Shown here piece after piece: positions 1 to 7,049 of a DNA stretch of 64,000 nucleotides. The notes beneath the pieces are model-generated. The model did not search any database, was not told the origin of the DNA, and worked only from the letters and a program-made list of their open reading frames with translations. Within the stretch, counting starts at the first letter, position 1. The number at the start of each line of letters is the position of its first letter. Source of the DNA: Myxococcaceae bacterium (GTDB lineage Bacteria > Myxococcota_A > Polyangia > Polyangiales > Ga0077539); contig SCUS01000113.1 in the NCBI GenBank assembly GCA_004297725.1, positions 62,001 to 126,000 of the forward strand, given 5' to 3'. The translations under genes were made by a program, and so were the position numbers.

Positions 1-209
1 ACAGCTCGGACTGGAACTCCCTCGGCTTCGTGATCGATCGCCCGCACTACTACCAGTACTCGACCGAGGGCACGAACACCGCGATGACCGCGCGGGCCGT
101 CGGCAACATCGACGGCGACTCCACCAACTCCACCTTCGAGCGCTCGGCCCTGCTGAACTCTGGCGAGATCCAGGGGGCCCAGATTCGCATCGTCAACGAG
201 CTGGAGTGA
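1..209 (+). CDS. Type IV pilin-like protein, C-terminal fragment
   Basis: The gene enters from the left edge; the first full codon is at base 3 and about 68 codons remain before the TGA at 207-209. The visible part reads as the C-terminal globular domain of a type IV pilin or pseudopilin: it has a Tyr-rich strand (HYYQYSTEG), then AVGNIDGDSTNSTFERSA, a Gly-Asn-x-Asp-Gly-Asp loop typical of deltaproteobacterial-type pilins, and ends in RIVNELE. The hydrophobic N-terminal helix and prepilin cleavage site lie outside the window, so the class is inferred. Its last 17 bases overlap the end of the convergent aminotransferase gene. A prepilin peptidase gene lies at the other end of the window but is about 62 kb away. 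Confidence 0.6.
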   Translation, partial: SSDWNSLGFVIDRPHYYQYSTEGTNTAMTARAVGNIDGDSTNSTFERSALLNSGEIQGAQIRIVNELE

Positions 210-1380
210 GCCCGCAGTCCTCGGCCACGAGCGCGCTCAGCCGCGCGACCCCCTCCTCGAACTGATCCGTCCTCGGCAGCAGGCTCAGCACCATGTGCCC
301 GTCGCCGGGCACGTCGAAGAAATACCCCGGCTGCACCAGCACGCCGCGCTCCAGCAGCGCGAGCACCCAGGCGTCGTCGTCCCGGGTCGCGGGCAGCCGC
401 AGCACCGCCGACCACCCGCCCTCGACGGGCAGCAGCGAGACCGGGCTCTCGGCCGTGATCGCCCTCTTCAGCGTCGCGAGGTTGCGCGCGATGCGCTCCC
501 GCACCGGGCGCTGCAGGGCCTCGCGGTGGCGCAGCCAGACCGGCGCCGCGCGCAGCACCGGGGCGCCCACCGAGAGGAAGCTGTCGGCGATGTGCTCCAG
601 CCGCCGGAGGGCCTCGGAGCGCAGCGCGTCGGGGCCGCCGACGTGCACCCAGCCGAGCTTCATCTGCGGCAGCGCGAGGGTCTTGCTGAGCCCGCTCAGG
701 GTGAAGGTGAGCACCTCGTCGCAGCCGACGAAGCTGGGCGCCCTGCGGGGGTCCTCGCGGTGCGGATACTCGAGGAAGACCTCGTCGACGAGGAGCGCGA
801 GCCCGTGCTGGCGGCACCGGGCGAGGAGCGCCTCGCGGAGCTCGAGGGTGACGTAGGCCCCGGAGGGGTTGTTGGGGTGCACCAGCGCGATGGCCCGGGT
901 GCTCGGGGTGATGGCCTCGTCGAGGGCGTCGAGGTCGAGCTCCCAGCGGCCGTGCCAGGTCGAGCCCACGGGGGTGAGCGCCACGCCCTCCAGCCGGGCG
1001 AGGTCGTCGAGGAGGGGGTAGCTCGGGTGCCCCACCACCACGGCGTCGCCGCGGTCGCAGAGCAGGTTGAAGAGCCAGCCGTAGGCCTCGCTGGTGCTGG
1101 CCGAGAGGCGCAGGTGCTCCGGGTCGACGGCGTAGCCCAGCGAGGCGTAGTACGAAGCGACGGCGGCGCGCGCGGGCAGGGGGCCCGCGGGGTCGGGGTC
1201 GTAGCGACCGACCGCTGGATCGGCGAGCGCGGCGATGAGCTCCGGGGCGAGCGGCGGGAGGTCGACCGCGGTGGGGTTGGAGGCGGTGAGGTCGATCAGG
1301 CCGGGGAGCGCGCGGCGCTCGGCGATGGCGACGCTGAGCGGCGACGGCCGGGTGATCCAGGCGGTGCGATCAGAGAACAT
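193..1380 (-). CDS. PLP-dependent class I/II aminotransferase
   Basis: This 395-residue protein is a fold-type I pyridoxal-phosphate aminotransferase, cytosolic by lack of a signal. It has the HPNNPSGAYV strand, the LLVDEVFLEYP segment with the cofactor-binding Asp, and SGLSKTLALPQMKLGW, in which the Lys of SGLSK is the expected Schiff-base residue. Length fits the family of about 390-400 residues. The substrate cannot be read from the sequence; related proteins act on aspartate, alanine or aromatic amino acids. The ATG start at 1378-1380 lies inside the end of the GalT-like gene (an 11-base overlap), so the two are probably one transcript with translational coupling. The 3' end overlaps the convergent pilin gene. 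Confidence 0.88.
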   Translation of the reverse strand: MFSDRTAWITRPSPLSVAIAERRALPGLIDLTASNPTAVDLPPLAPELIAALADPAVGRYDPDPAGPLPARAAVASYYASLGYAVDPEHLRLSASTSEAYGWLFNLLCDRGDAVVVGHPSYPLLDDLARLEGVALTPVGSTWHGRWELDLDALDEAITPSTRAIALVHPNNPSGAYVTLELREALLARCRQHGLALLVDEVFLEYPHREDPRRAPSFVGCDEVLTFTLSGLSKTLALPQMKLGWVHVGGPDALRSEALRRLEHIADSFLSVGAPVLRAAPVWLRHREALQRPVRERIARNLATLKRAITAESPVSLLPVEGGWSAVLRLPATRDDDAWVLALLERGVLVQPGYFFDVPGDGHMVLSLLPRTDQFEEGVARLSALVAEDCGLTPAR

Positions 1381-2389
1381 CGGAGGACCTCATCAGCGCG
1401 GCGGACTCCTCCGGGGAGAACACGGTGCACGACATCCCCCCGGAGAGCTCGAAGCCCGCGTCCCCTCCGCGGCGCACCTGGATCTCCAGAAGCCAGTGCG
1501 CCCAGGGCTCCCCCCACTTCGCCCTCGCGGGCTGCCGAAGCAGGAGGTTGTAGTCCGCGTCGCCGGAGACGCGGCGCACCTGTCGGAGCGTCTGCCGGAG
1601 CATCGCCGCGAGGGACCGGAGCAGCGCGTCGGGGGTGGCGCCGAAGTGGGCGATCGGAGCCCGAGGGACGATCCAGGTCTCGTGCGAGCGCGCGGAGGCC
1701 CACGGGCAGAGCGCGACGAAGTGAGGGTCCGAGGCGACGACCCGGTCGCCCGCGGCGAGCTCGGCGTCGATGAGCCACTGCACCAGCGACGAGCCCTCGC
1801 GGCGATGGTGTCGCGCGGCCACCGCATCGCGTCGGCGCACCGAGGGCGGCACCACGGGGCAGGTCATGACCTGCGAGTGCGGGTGACGGAGCGAGGCCCC
1901 GGAGCGAGGACCGCGGTTCTTGAAGAGCAGCACCGCGGCGGCGTCGGGGCGCTCTGCGAGGGCGCGGTGCCGCGAGCGGTGGAGGTCGAGCACCGTCGCC
2001 AGGGCGTCGGGGTCGAGGTCCGAGAGGTCGGCGTCGTGGAGGGGAGTCTCGACGATCACCTCGTGGGCGCCCACCGCGGGGCGCTCCCGGAATACCCCAC
2101 GGTGTATGGTCGCCCCGCCGATCGGTCCGCGGCCCATCATCGGGAAGCGGTTGGTGACCGCGCGCGCCAGCCAGCGGCCGCTCGCGTCGAGGCGCTCCTC
2201 GGTGGCCTCCTCGGCCTCGCGCTCGTGCCCCGGGCAGAAGGGACACTCGCTCGCGCCGCGGAGCGCGTCCAGGCGGCTGGTCATGTCCCGGGGCGTGTTG
2301 CGCCGGTGCGAGGCCAGCAGGCACCAGCGCGCGGTGAGGGCGTCCCAGCGTAGCGTCGGTGAGGGGTCGGGAGCGTTTCGGGTCGGCAC
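1370..2389 (-). CDS. galT: Galactose-1-phosphate uridylyltransferase-like HIT-superfamily protein
   Basis: This 339-residue protein resembles GalT, which moves UMP between UDP-glucose and galactose-1-phosphate in the Leloir pathway. Visible signs are an N-terminal CPFCPGHE zinc-type site, TNRFPMM, GAHEVIVETP, and the nucleotidyl-transfer motif LRHPHSQVM, where the second His of HPHSQ is the expected UMP acceptor (classical GalT has HPHPQ or HPHGQ). A second half with HETWIVPRAPIAHF and ELSGGMSC matches the GalT C-terminal lobe. The start is a GTG at 2387-2389. It is first in a two-gene run with the overlapping aminotransferase. A DUF4921-type or ADP-glucose/GalT-like phosphorylase is an alternative, so the symbol is tentative. 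Confidence 0.78.
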   Translation of the reverse strand: MPTRNAPDPSPTLRWDALTARWCLLASHRRNTPRDMTSRLDALRGASECPFCPGHEREAEEATEERLDASGRWLARAVTNRFPMMGRGPIGGATIHRGVFRERPAVGAHEVIVETPLHDADLSDLDPDALATVLDLHRSRHRALAERPDAAAVLLFKNRGPRSGASLRHPHSQVMTCPVVPPSVRRRDAVAARHHRREGSSLVQWLIDAELAAGDRVVASDPHFVALCPWASARSHETWIVPRAPIAHFGATPDALLRSLAAMLRQTLRQVRRVSGDADYNLLLRQPARAKWGEPWAHWLLEIQVRRGGDAGFELSGGMSCTVFSPEESAALMRSSDVL

Positions 2390-2541
2390 CGGCGGCGCTC
2401 TACCCGCTACCGCAGGACGGCGTCCCGGCGCAACGCGGCGCCTCGGAGCGGGTTAAGGCGTCGCGCTCCCGCGGAGAGGTCTGTTATGGTCCCCGACTGC
2501 GGCCCATCTACGACCGTCGTACACCCCTCTCGGAGCGCCCG

Positions 2542-3015
2542 ATGCCGAAGTTCCAGAAGAAGCACACGCACTACGCCGCCCGCGTCGCGAAGCCGCGCGA
2601 GAGCCTGGTGCCCCCGGCCCCGGAGGCCGCCGAGGCGCTCCTCGAGGTGATGACCATCGCCGCCTGCGTCGACGGCAAGATGGCGCCCGACGAGAGCCAC
2701 CAGCTCTGCGAGCAGATCCGCGCGACCCCGGGCTTCACCCACCTCGACAACCACGCCCTCGCCCGCACCGTCGAGGGCTTCGTGCTGCGCATCGCCGCGG
2801 AGGGCATCCCCGCCCGGGTGCGCACCATCGCCAAGGCGATCGGCGACGACATCGAGGCCCGCGAGGAGGCCTTCGCCCTCGCCACGCTCTTCGTCCTCTT
2901 CGACGGCGAGGTCGGCGACGAGGAGCAGGAGTTCCTCGAGCTGCTCCAGAAGGCGCTGCACCTCTCCGACGAGCGCGCGAGCCACATCTCCTCCCTCCTC
3001 GCCGAAGCAGACTGA
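2542..3015 (+). CDS. TerB-like acidic helical protein
   Basis: This 157-residue protein begins with a basic stretch (MPKFQKKHTHYAARVAKPRE) and then has a TerB/DjlA-N-like helical domain: LLEVMTIAACVDGKMAPDE near residues 36-52 and a second half with LFVLFDGEVGDEEQEFL. The two acidic VDGK and FDGE turns are the usual metal-binding loops of the TerB fold. TerB proteins occur in tellurite resistance and surface-signalling gene sets, but none of those partners are here, so the role is unknown. The ATG at 2542 is chosen because upstream in-frame codons run back through the divergent galT start. A TTATGG box near 2482 could be its -10 element. Confidence 0.68.
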   Translation: MPKFQKKHTHYAARVAKPRESLVPPAPEAAEALLEVMTIAACVDGKMAPDESHQLCEQIRATPGFTHLDNHALARTVEGFVLRIAAEGIPARVRTIAKAIGDDIEAREEAFALATLFVLFDGEVGDEEQEFLELLQKALHLSDERASHISSLLAEAD

Positions 3016-3210
3016 CACCTCGGCTACGCACCCGACTCCCTCGCGGTGCGTCGTGCGCTTCACTGCCGCGCTGCGCCATCCGACCCTCTCACGCGGCGCG
3101 TCGTTGCGCCCCGACCGAGACGGCTGGAGAGTGAAGGGTACGGCTCGCATCGACCTACCGCGTCGAGGCGTGCCGCGGGGTTGAGAACGCGGCGTGCAGT
3201 GGGTGTCCCG

Positions 3211-3828
3211 ATGAGCGAAGCAATGTCGATGACGGTGCTCCAGACCGCTCGCCTCGAGCTGGTGCCGATCACCTTGAGCCTGGTCGAGGCCGTGATGGCC
3301 GACGACTGCGCGGAGGTCGAGCGCATCGCGGGGGCGAGGTTCCCTGGCAAGTGGCCGGGTCGGAGCCTGATCGAGCGGGCCTTCAGCGCCTCGGTCGAGC
3401 GCATCCGCGCCGATCCTTCGCTGCGGCTGTGGGGAGACCGGCTGATGATCGCCACCTCCGCCGCGGGTGACCGGCACATCGTCGGCAGCGTGGTGTTCCA
3501 CGGGGCGCCCGACGAGGAGGGCGTGGTGGAGATCGCCTACGGGGTCGAGCCCAGCTCGCAGGGCCAGGGCTACGGCGCCGAGGCGACCTGCGCGATGGTC
3601 GAGTGGGCGCTCGAGCAGCCCGGGGTGCGGGCGGTCACGGCGTCGACCTTCCCGTGGCACACCTCGTCGGTGAAGATCATCCGTCGCGCGGGCATGGAGC
3701 ACTGCGGCTGGCGGGAGCACGACCTCCTCGGCGAGCTGGAGATCTTCGAGCGGCGTCGCATCGAGGCCCCGTGCTACGTCGGCGCGAGCACCCGAGAGGC
3801 GGCGGCGCGGGCGTCCCGGGCGGGCTGA
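3211..3828 (+). CDS. GNAT-family N-acetyltransferase (RimJ/RimL type)
   Basis: This 205-residue cytosolic protein has the layout of RimJ-type GNAT acetyltransferases: TARLELVPIT at the N terminus, EIAYGVEPSSQGQGYGAEA containing the acetyl-CoA pyrophosphate-binding Q/R-x-x-G-x-G/A element (QGQGYG), and a C-terminal SVKIIRRAGMEHCGW strand-helix of the kind that closes the fold. The acceptor (protein N terminus, small amine or antibiotic) is unknown. The start at 3211 (MSEAM) is preferred; MSMTV nine bases of coding further on is an alternative. Codons upstream of 3211 read as Arg/Pro-rich, non-family sequence. The gene ends 7 bases before the convergent kinase gene. Confidence 0.82.
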   Translation: MSEAMSMTVLQTARLELVPITLSLVEAVMADDCAEVERIAGARFPGKWPGRSLIERAFSASVERIRADPSLRLWGDRLMIATSAAGDRHIVGSVVFHGAPDEEGVVEIAYGVEPSSQGQGYGAEATCAMVEWALEQPGVRAVTASTFPWHTSSVKIIRRAGMEHCGWREHDLLGELEIFERRRIEAPCYVGASTREAAARASRAG

Positions 3829-3835
3829 CGCGCTC

Positions 3836-5263
3836 TCAGTCGCTCCAGCGGGGATACGGGGCGCGAGGCGAGGCGGAGGGTACGGGGCTCACGGTGACGT
3901 CGGGCGCGAGCGACCTGACCCCGTGCCTGGAGCGATGGCGCGAGCGATGGTGCCCCCGCGGCGTCGAGGGCTCCGCCGGAGGCGGGGCGTCCACGAAGGC
4001 GGCGAGCGGAGCCGGCAGCGGATCAGGGGTCTCGATGGGGGTCGGAGCCGGCGCGGGCGCCGCAGCGGGCGCGGGCTGCGTCGGGGCGCCGAGGGGGGCG
4101 ACCGGCGCCGCCGCGGGGGCCGCGATGGGCGCCGAGGCGCGGCGGTGCGAGGGGAGCGCGGTGAAGAGCGCGATGCCCGCCGCGACGAGCACGGCGAGGG
4201 CGGAGGCCGTGCGGGTGGCGGTGACCCGGGGAGCGCGGGCGGTCCCGGCGAAGGGGCCGCTGGTGAGGCCGGCGCGAGCGCCCTCCACGGGCAGCGCCTC
4301 GATCGCGCGGAGAAACTCCTCCGCGGTCTCCGGTCGGTCGGCGGGTCGCTTCTTGAGGGCCGCGGCGACGAGGGCGTCGAGCTCCGGGGGAATGCCCGCC
4401 GAGGGGTTGAGGTCGAGCACCCGCGGCGGGGGCGTCATGATGTGGTGTGCCATGACCACCACGGCGTCGTCTTCGCCGAAGGGCACCACGCCGGTGAGCA
4501 TCTGGAAGAGCATCACGCCGACGGCGTAGAGGTCGCTGCGCCCGTCCAGGGGGCGGCCCTGCGCCTGCTCCGGGGACATGTACCGCGGCGTGCCGAACAC
4601 CGTGCCCTCCTGGGTGGAGAGCGGGTCGATGGGCGCGTCGGCGCCGCCCGGCCGGATCTTCGCGACCCCGAAGTCGACGACCTTCACCAGCTCTTCGCCC
4701 CCGGCGTGGGCGTCGACCCGGGCGAGGAAGATGTTGTCGGGCTTCAGGTCGCGGTGGACGATGCCCGCCCGGTGGGCCTCGCCGAGAGAGCGGAGGATGC
4801 CCGTGGTGATGCGCAGCGCCTCGGCCACCGGCAGCGCTCCGTCGCGTCGCAGCCGGGTGGAGAGCATCTCGCCCTCCAGCAGTTCCATCACGAGGAAGAG
4901 CAGCCCGTCGGCGGTCTGCCCGAAGTCGAGCACCGCCACGGTGTTGGGGTGGCGGAGGTTGGAGAGCGCCTGGGCCTCGCGGTGGAAGCGCGCCACGGTG
5001 TCGGGGTCTCGGCCCAGCTCGCGGCGCAGCACCTTGACCGCCACGTCGCGCCCCAGCGCCCTCTGCTCGGCGCGGTAGACCGTGCCCATGCCGCCGACGC
5101 CCAGCCGGTCGAGGATGTCGTAGCGGTCGGCCAGCACGGTGCCGATGAGCGCGTCGTCCATCGAGCGCTCGAAGGCCGCCACCGTCAGCAGCCGACGACC
5201 GTCGTGCGAGCACCGCGAGACGGATCCGCTGAAGCTGGACTGGCAGGCTGGGCAGATGCGCAT
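3836..5263 (-). CDS. Membrane Ser/Thr protein kinase with N-terminal zinc-ribbon-like segment
   Basis: This 475-residue Hanks-type kinase phosphorylates protein Ser/Thr. It starts with a short Cys motif (C4, C7, C18) resembling a zinc ribbon, then a kinase domain at about 48-325 with the Gly loop GVGGMGTVY, the ATP-anchoring Lys 77 in VAVKVL, HRDLKPDN (D172, K174), DFG at 197-199 and GTPRYMSPEQ in the activation segment, so it looks catalytically complete. One membrane helix spans about 353-371, followed by an Ala/Pro-rich linker and a His/Arg-rich outer tail (RGHHRSRHRSRHG). This is the common myxobacterial PknB-like layout without PASTA domains. The ATG start puts the Cys motif first and lies just 53 bases from the divergent HEAT-repeat start. 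No cognate phosphatase is nearby. Confidence 0.9.
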   Translation of the reverse strand: MRICPACQSSFSGSVSRCSHDGRRLLTVAAFERSMDDALIGTVLADRYDILDRLGVGGMGTVYRAEQRALGRDVAVKVLRRELGRDPDTVARFHREAQALSNLRHPNTVAVLDFGQTADGLLFLVMELLEGEMLSTRLRRDGALPVAEALRITTGILRSLGEAHRAGIVHRDLKPDNIFLARVDAHAGGEELVKVVDFGVAKIRPGGADAPIDPLSTQEGTVFGTPRYMSPEQAQGRPLDGRSDLYAVGVMLFQMLTGVVPFGEDDAVVVMAHHIMTPPPRVLDLNPSAGIPPELDALVAAALKKRPADRPETAEEFLRAIEALPVEGARAGLTSGPFAGTARAPRVTATRTASALAVLVAAGIALFTALPSHRRASAPIAAPAAAPVAPLGAPTQPAPAAAPAPAPTPIETPDPLPAPLAAFVDAPPPAEPSTPRGHHRSRHRSRHGVRSLAPDVTVSPVPSASPRAPYPRWSD

Positions 5264-5316
5264 GCAGGGTCTCGGTGACTCTCCGGTGCTCCGATGCCGT
5301 GATAGCTTCAGCCGTC

Positions 5317-6567
5317 GTGGGTGCGCCTTCTGAGAGCGACGCGTGCAGCCGGTCGAGGGCCCGGCCCTCGCGATGGTACGCCATCGTCGCGGCCCTCGTC
5401 CTGGGACCGTACCTCCACGATGCCATCGCGTGGGCCGACCCGCTAGACGAGCCATGGCGCATCGCACGCGCCGACCCGCTGTCCCGGCTCCGGAGCGCCG
5501 AGCTCTCCCGACGGCGGGGAGGGCTCTGGGCCATCGCGCTCGCCCGGCTCGAAGGGAGCCGCGGACTCTCGGAGGTCGATCGCAGCGCCGAGGACGAGGC
5601 CCTGCTCTCGCTCCTCGCCCAGGAGCCCGACCTCTCCGCCCGGCTCACCGCGCTCGCCGCGCTGGCGCTCCCCCTCGGCCGCGACACCCGCTCGCTCGCG
5701 GCCCGCGTCGAGGCGCTGCGCCTCCCGGAGTCTGCTCCTCCGGCCCTGGCGCTGGCGGCGCTTCACGCCGTGGGCACCCCTGAGTCGCTGCTCGACGCGG
5801 CCCGGGCGCGGGGCAGCGTGGTGCCTGACGACGAGCTCGCGGCGGTGGCCCTCGACGCGCTCGCCACGCGCCAGTACGCCGAGCTGGAGGGGCGCACCGT
5901 CGAGGAGCCGCTGTTGTGGCGCATCCAGGCGAGGCGGCGCGACCCCGGCGCGGCGGCGGCGATCGTCGCCGAGCTGGCGCGGGCCTCGGTGGAGATCCGC
6001 GGGGGGAGGGGCCTGTCGGCCATTCGCGCGGCGAGGGAGCTGCGGCTCACGGAGGCCTCCGCGGCGCTGCTGGAGATCGCGCGGTCGGGGCCCGAGAGGG
6101 AGCTGCGTCGGCAGGCCGTCGAGGCCCTCGGGGACGTCGGGGGAGTCGCCGACGAGACGCTGGCCGGGCTGCTCGACGACCCGGTCACGCGCGGTCCCGC
6201 GCTGGGCGCGGTGGCGCGGCTGCGAGCGCTGGGCGCGGTGGCGGCGGTGCGGCGCTGCGCGCAGCTCGATGACCCGGGCGACCGGCGTGGCGCGGAGGAG
6301 GCGCTCGCCTCGCTGCGAGGAGAGGCCGCGCAGGCCCGGGGCGAGGGGGCGGCGACGGAGGGCGCGAGCCCGGCGGCGCTGCGGCGCGCGCTGCTCACGG
6401 AGGTCGACGAGGGCGTGCGGCTGAGGGCGGCGATGGCGCTCGCGCGACGCGAGGGGAGCGCGGCGCTGCCGGCGCTGGAGGCGGCGCGGGCGGTGGCGTG
6501 GAGCCGACGGCTCCTCGACGGGCTCTCCCTCGCCACGGCGGCGGCGCGGGCCTCGGCGGAACCTTGA
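5317..6567 (+). CDS. HEAT-repeat protein, probably exported
   Basis: The protein (416 residues from this start) begins with an Arg-rich segment, a hydrophobic stretch (WYAIVAALVLGPYL) and AIAWA before DPLDEPW, which looks like a signal peptide cut after AWA. The rest is alpha-helical, Ala/Leu/Arg-rich, with repeated HEAT/PBS-lyase-type units such as LRRQAVEALGDVGGVADETLAGLLDDP and VRLRAAMALARREGSAALPALE, which usually form protein-binding solenoids. No catalytic motif is seen. GTG codons at 5275, 5299 and 5317 are all possible; 5317 gives the most compact signal peptide and leaves room for a promoter between it and the divergent kinase start at 5263. Function unknown. Confidence 0.72.
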   Translation: MGAPSESDACSRSRARPSRWYAIVAALVLGPYLHDAIAWADPLDEPWRIARADPLSRLRSAELSRRRGGLWAIALARLEGSRGLSEVDRSAEDEALLSLLAQEPDLSARLTALAALALPLGRDTRSLAARVEALRLPESAPPALALAALHAVGTPESLLDAARARGSVVPDDELAAVALDALATRQYAELEGRTVEEPLLWRIQARRRDPGAAAAIVAELARASVEIRGGRGLSAIRAARELRLTEASAALLEIARSGPERELRRQAVEALGDVGGVADETLAGLLDDPVTRGPALGAVARLRALGAVAAVRRCAQLDDPGDRRGAEEALASLRGEAAQARGEGAATEGASPAALRRALLTEVDEGVRLRAAMALARREGSAALPALEAARAVAWSRRLLDGLSLATAAARASAEP

Positions 6568-6603
6568 CCCCGGCGTTGGGACGGTGTCATTGCCGACCCC
6601 GCC

Positions 6604-6870
6604 ATGGAATCCCAAGAGAGCAACAAGACGGGCGCTGCGGCCGCGGAAGAGACGATGCCGCTGGAGGCGATCCTCGAGCGACTGGCGAAGGTGGTCGAGT
6701 CGCTGGAGAAGGGTGACCTGCCCCTCGAGGAGTCGCTGCGGGTCTTCGAGGAGGGCGTGAGGCTGACGCGCGCCGGGCAGCGCCGCCTCGATGCCGCAGA
6801 GAAGCGGGTCGATCAGCTCGTGACCAACGAAGCCGGCGAGACGACGCTCCAGCCCATGACCCGGGGCTGA
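6604..6870 (+). CDS. xseB: Exodeoxyribonuclease VII small subunit
   Basis: This 88-residue protein matches XseB, the small subunit that assembles around the XseA large subunit to degrade single-stranded DNA. The core LEAILERLAKVVESLEKGDLPLEESLRVFEEGVRL is diagnostic: a two-helix hairpin with the conserved LE.G.L.LEESL turn. An extra 16-residue N-terminal tail (MESQESNKTGAAAAEE) precedes the core; MPLEAI at residue 18 is an alternative start. The usual partner xseA is not in the window. A TTGACC hexamer lies at 6564-6569, but no good -10 follows. Confidence 0.92.
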   Translation: MESQESNKTGAAAAEETMPLEAILERLAKVVESLEKGDLPLEESLRVFEEGVRLTRAGQRRLDAAEKRVDQLVTNEAGETTLQPMTRG

Positions 6871-6901
6871 GCTCGCGCCGCGGCGCTGAGGGCTCGGATC
6901 C

Positions 6902-6919
6902 ACAGCGTCGACGCGCTGT
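6902..6919 (+). terminator. Short perfect hairpin after xseB
   Basis: ACAGCG (6902-6907) and CGCTGT (6914-6919) form a perfect 6-bp stem with a 6-base loop 32 bases after the xseB stop. There is no T-run behind it, so an intrinsic terminator is only possible, not shown. It could be incidental in such GC-rich DNA. Confidence 0.25.
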
Positions 6920-7049
6920 CCCGAGTCTGGACGTTTCGAGAAAGCCGGTGGTATGACCGCCGCGCCGCGAAGGCGGTGGTGAATTCCGCGGGTGACGTGA
7001 CAAACACGAGCGCCGCGGTCCCGATGGCTTAGGTGGAGGAGACACGACG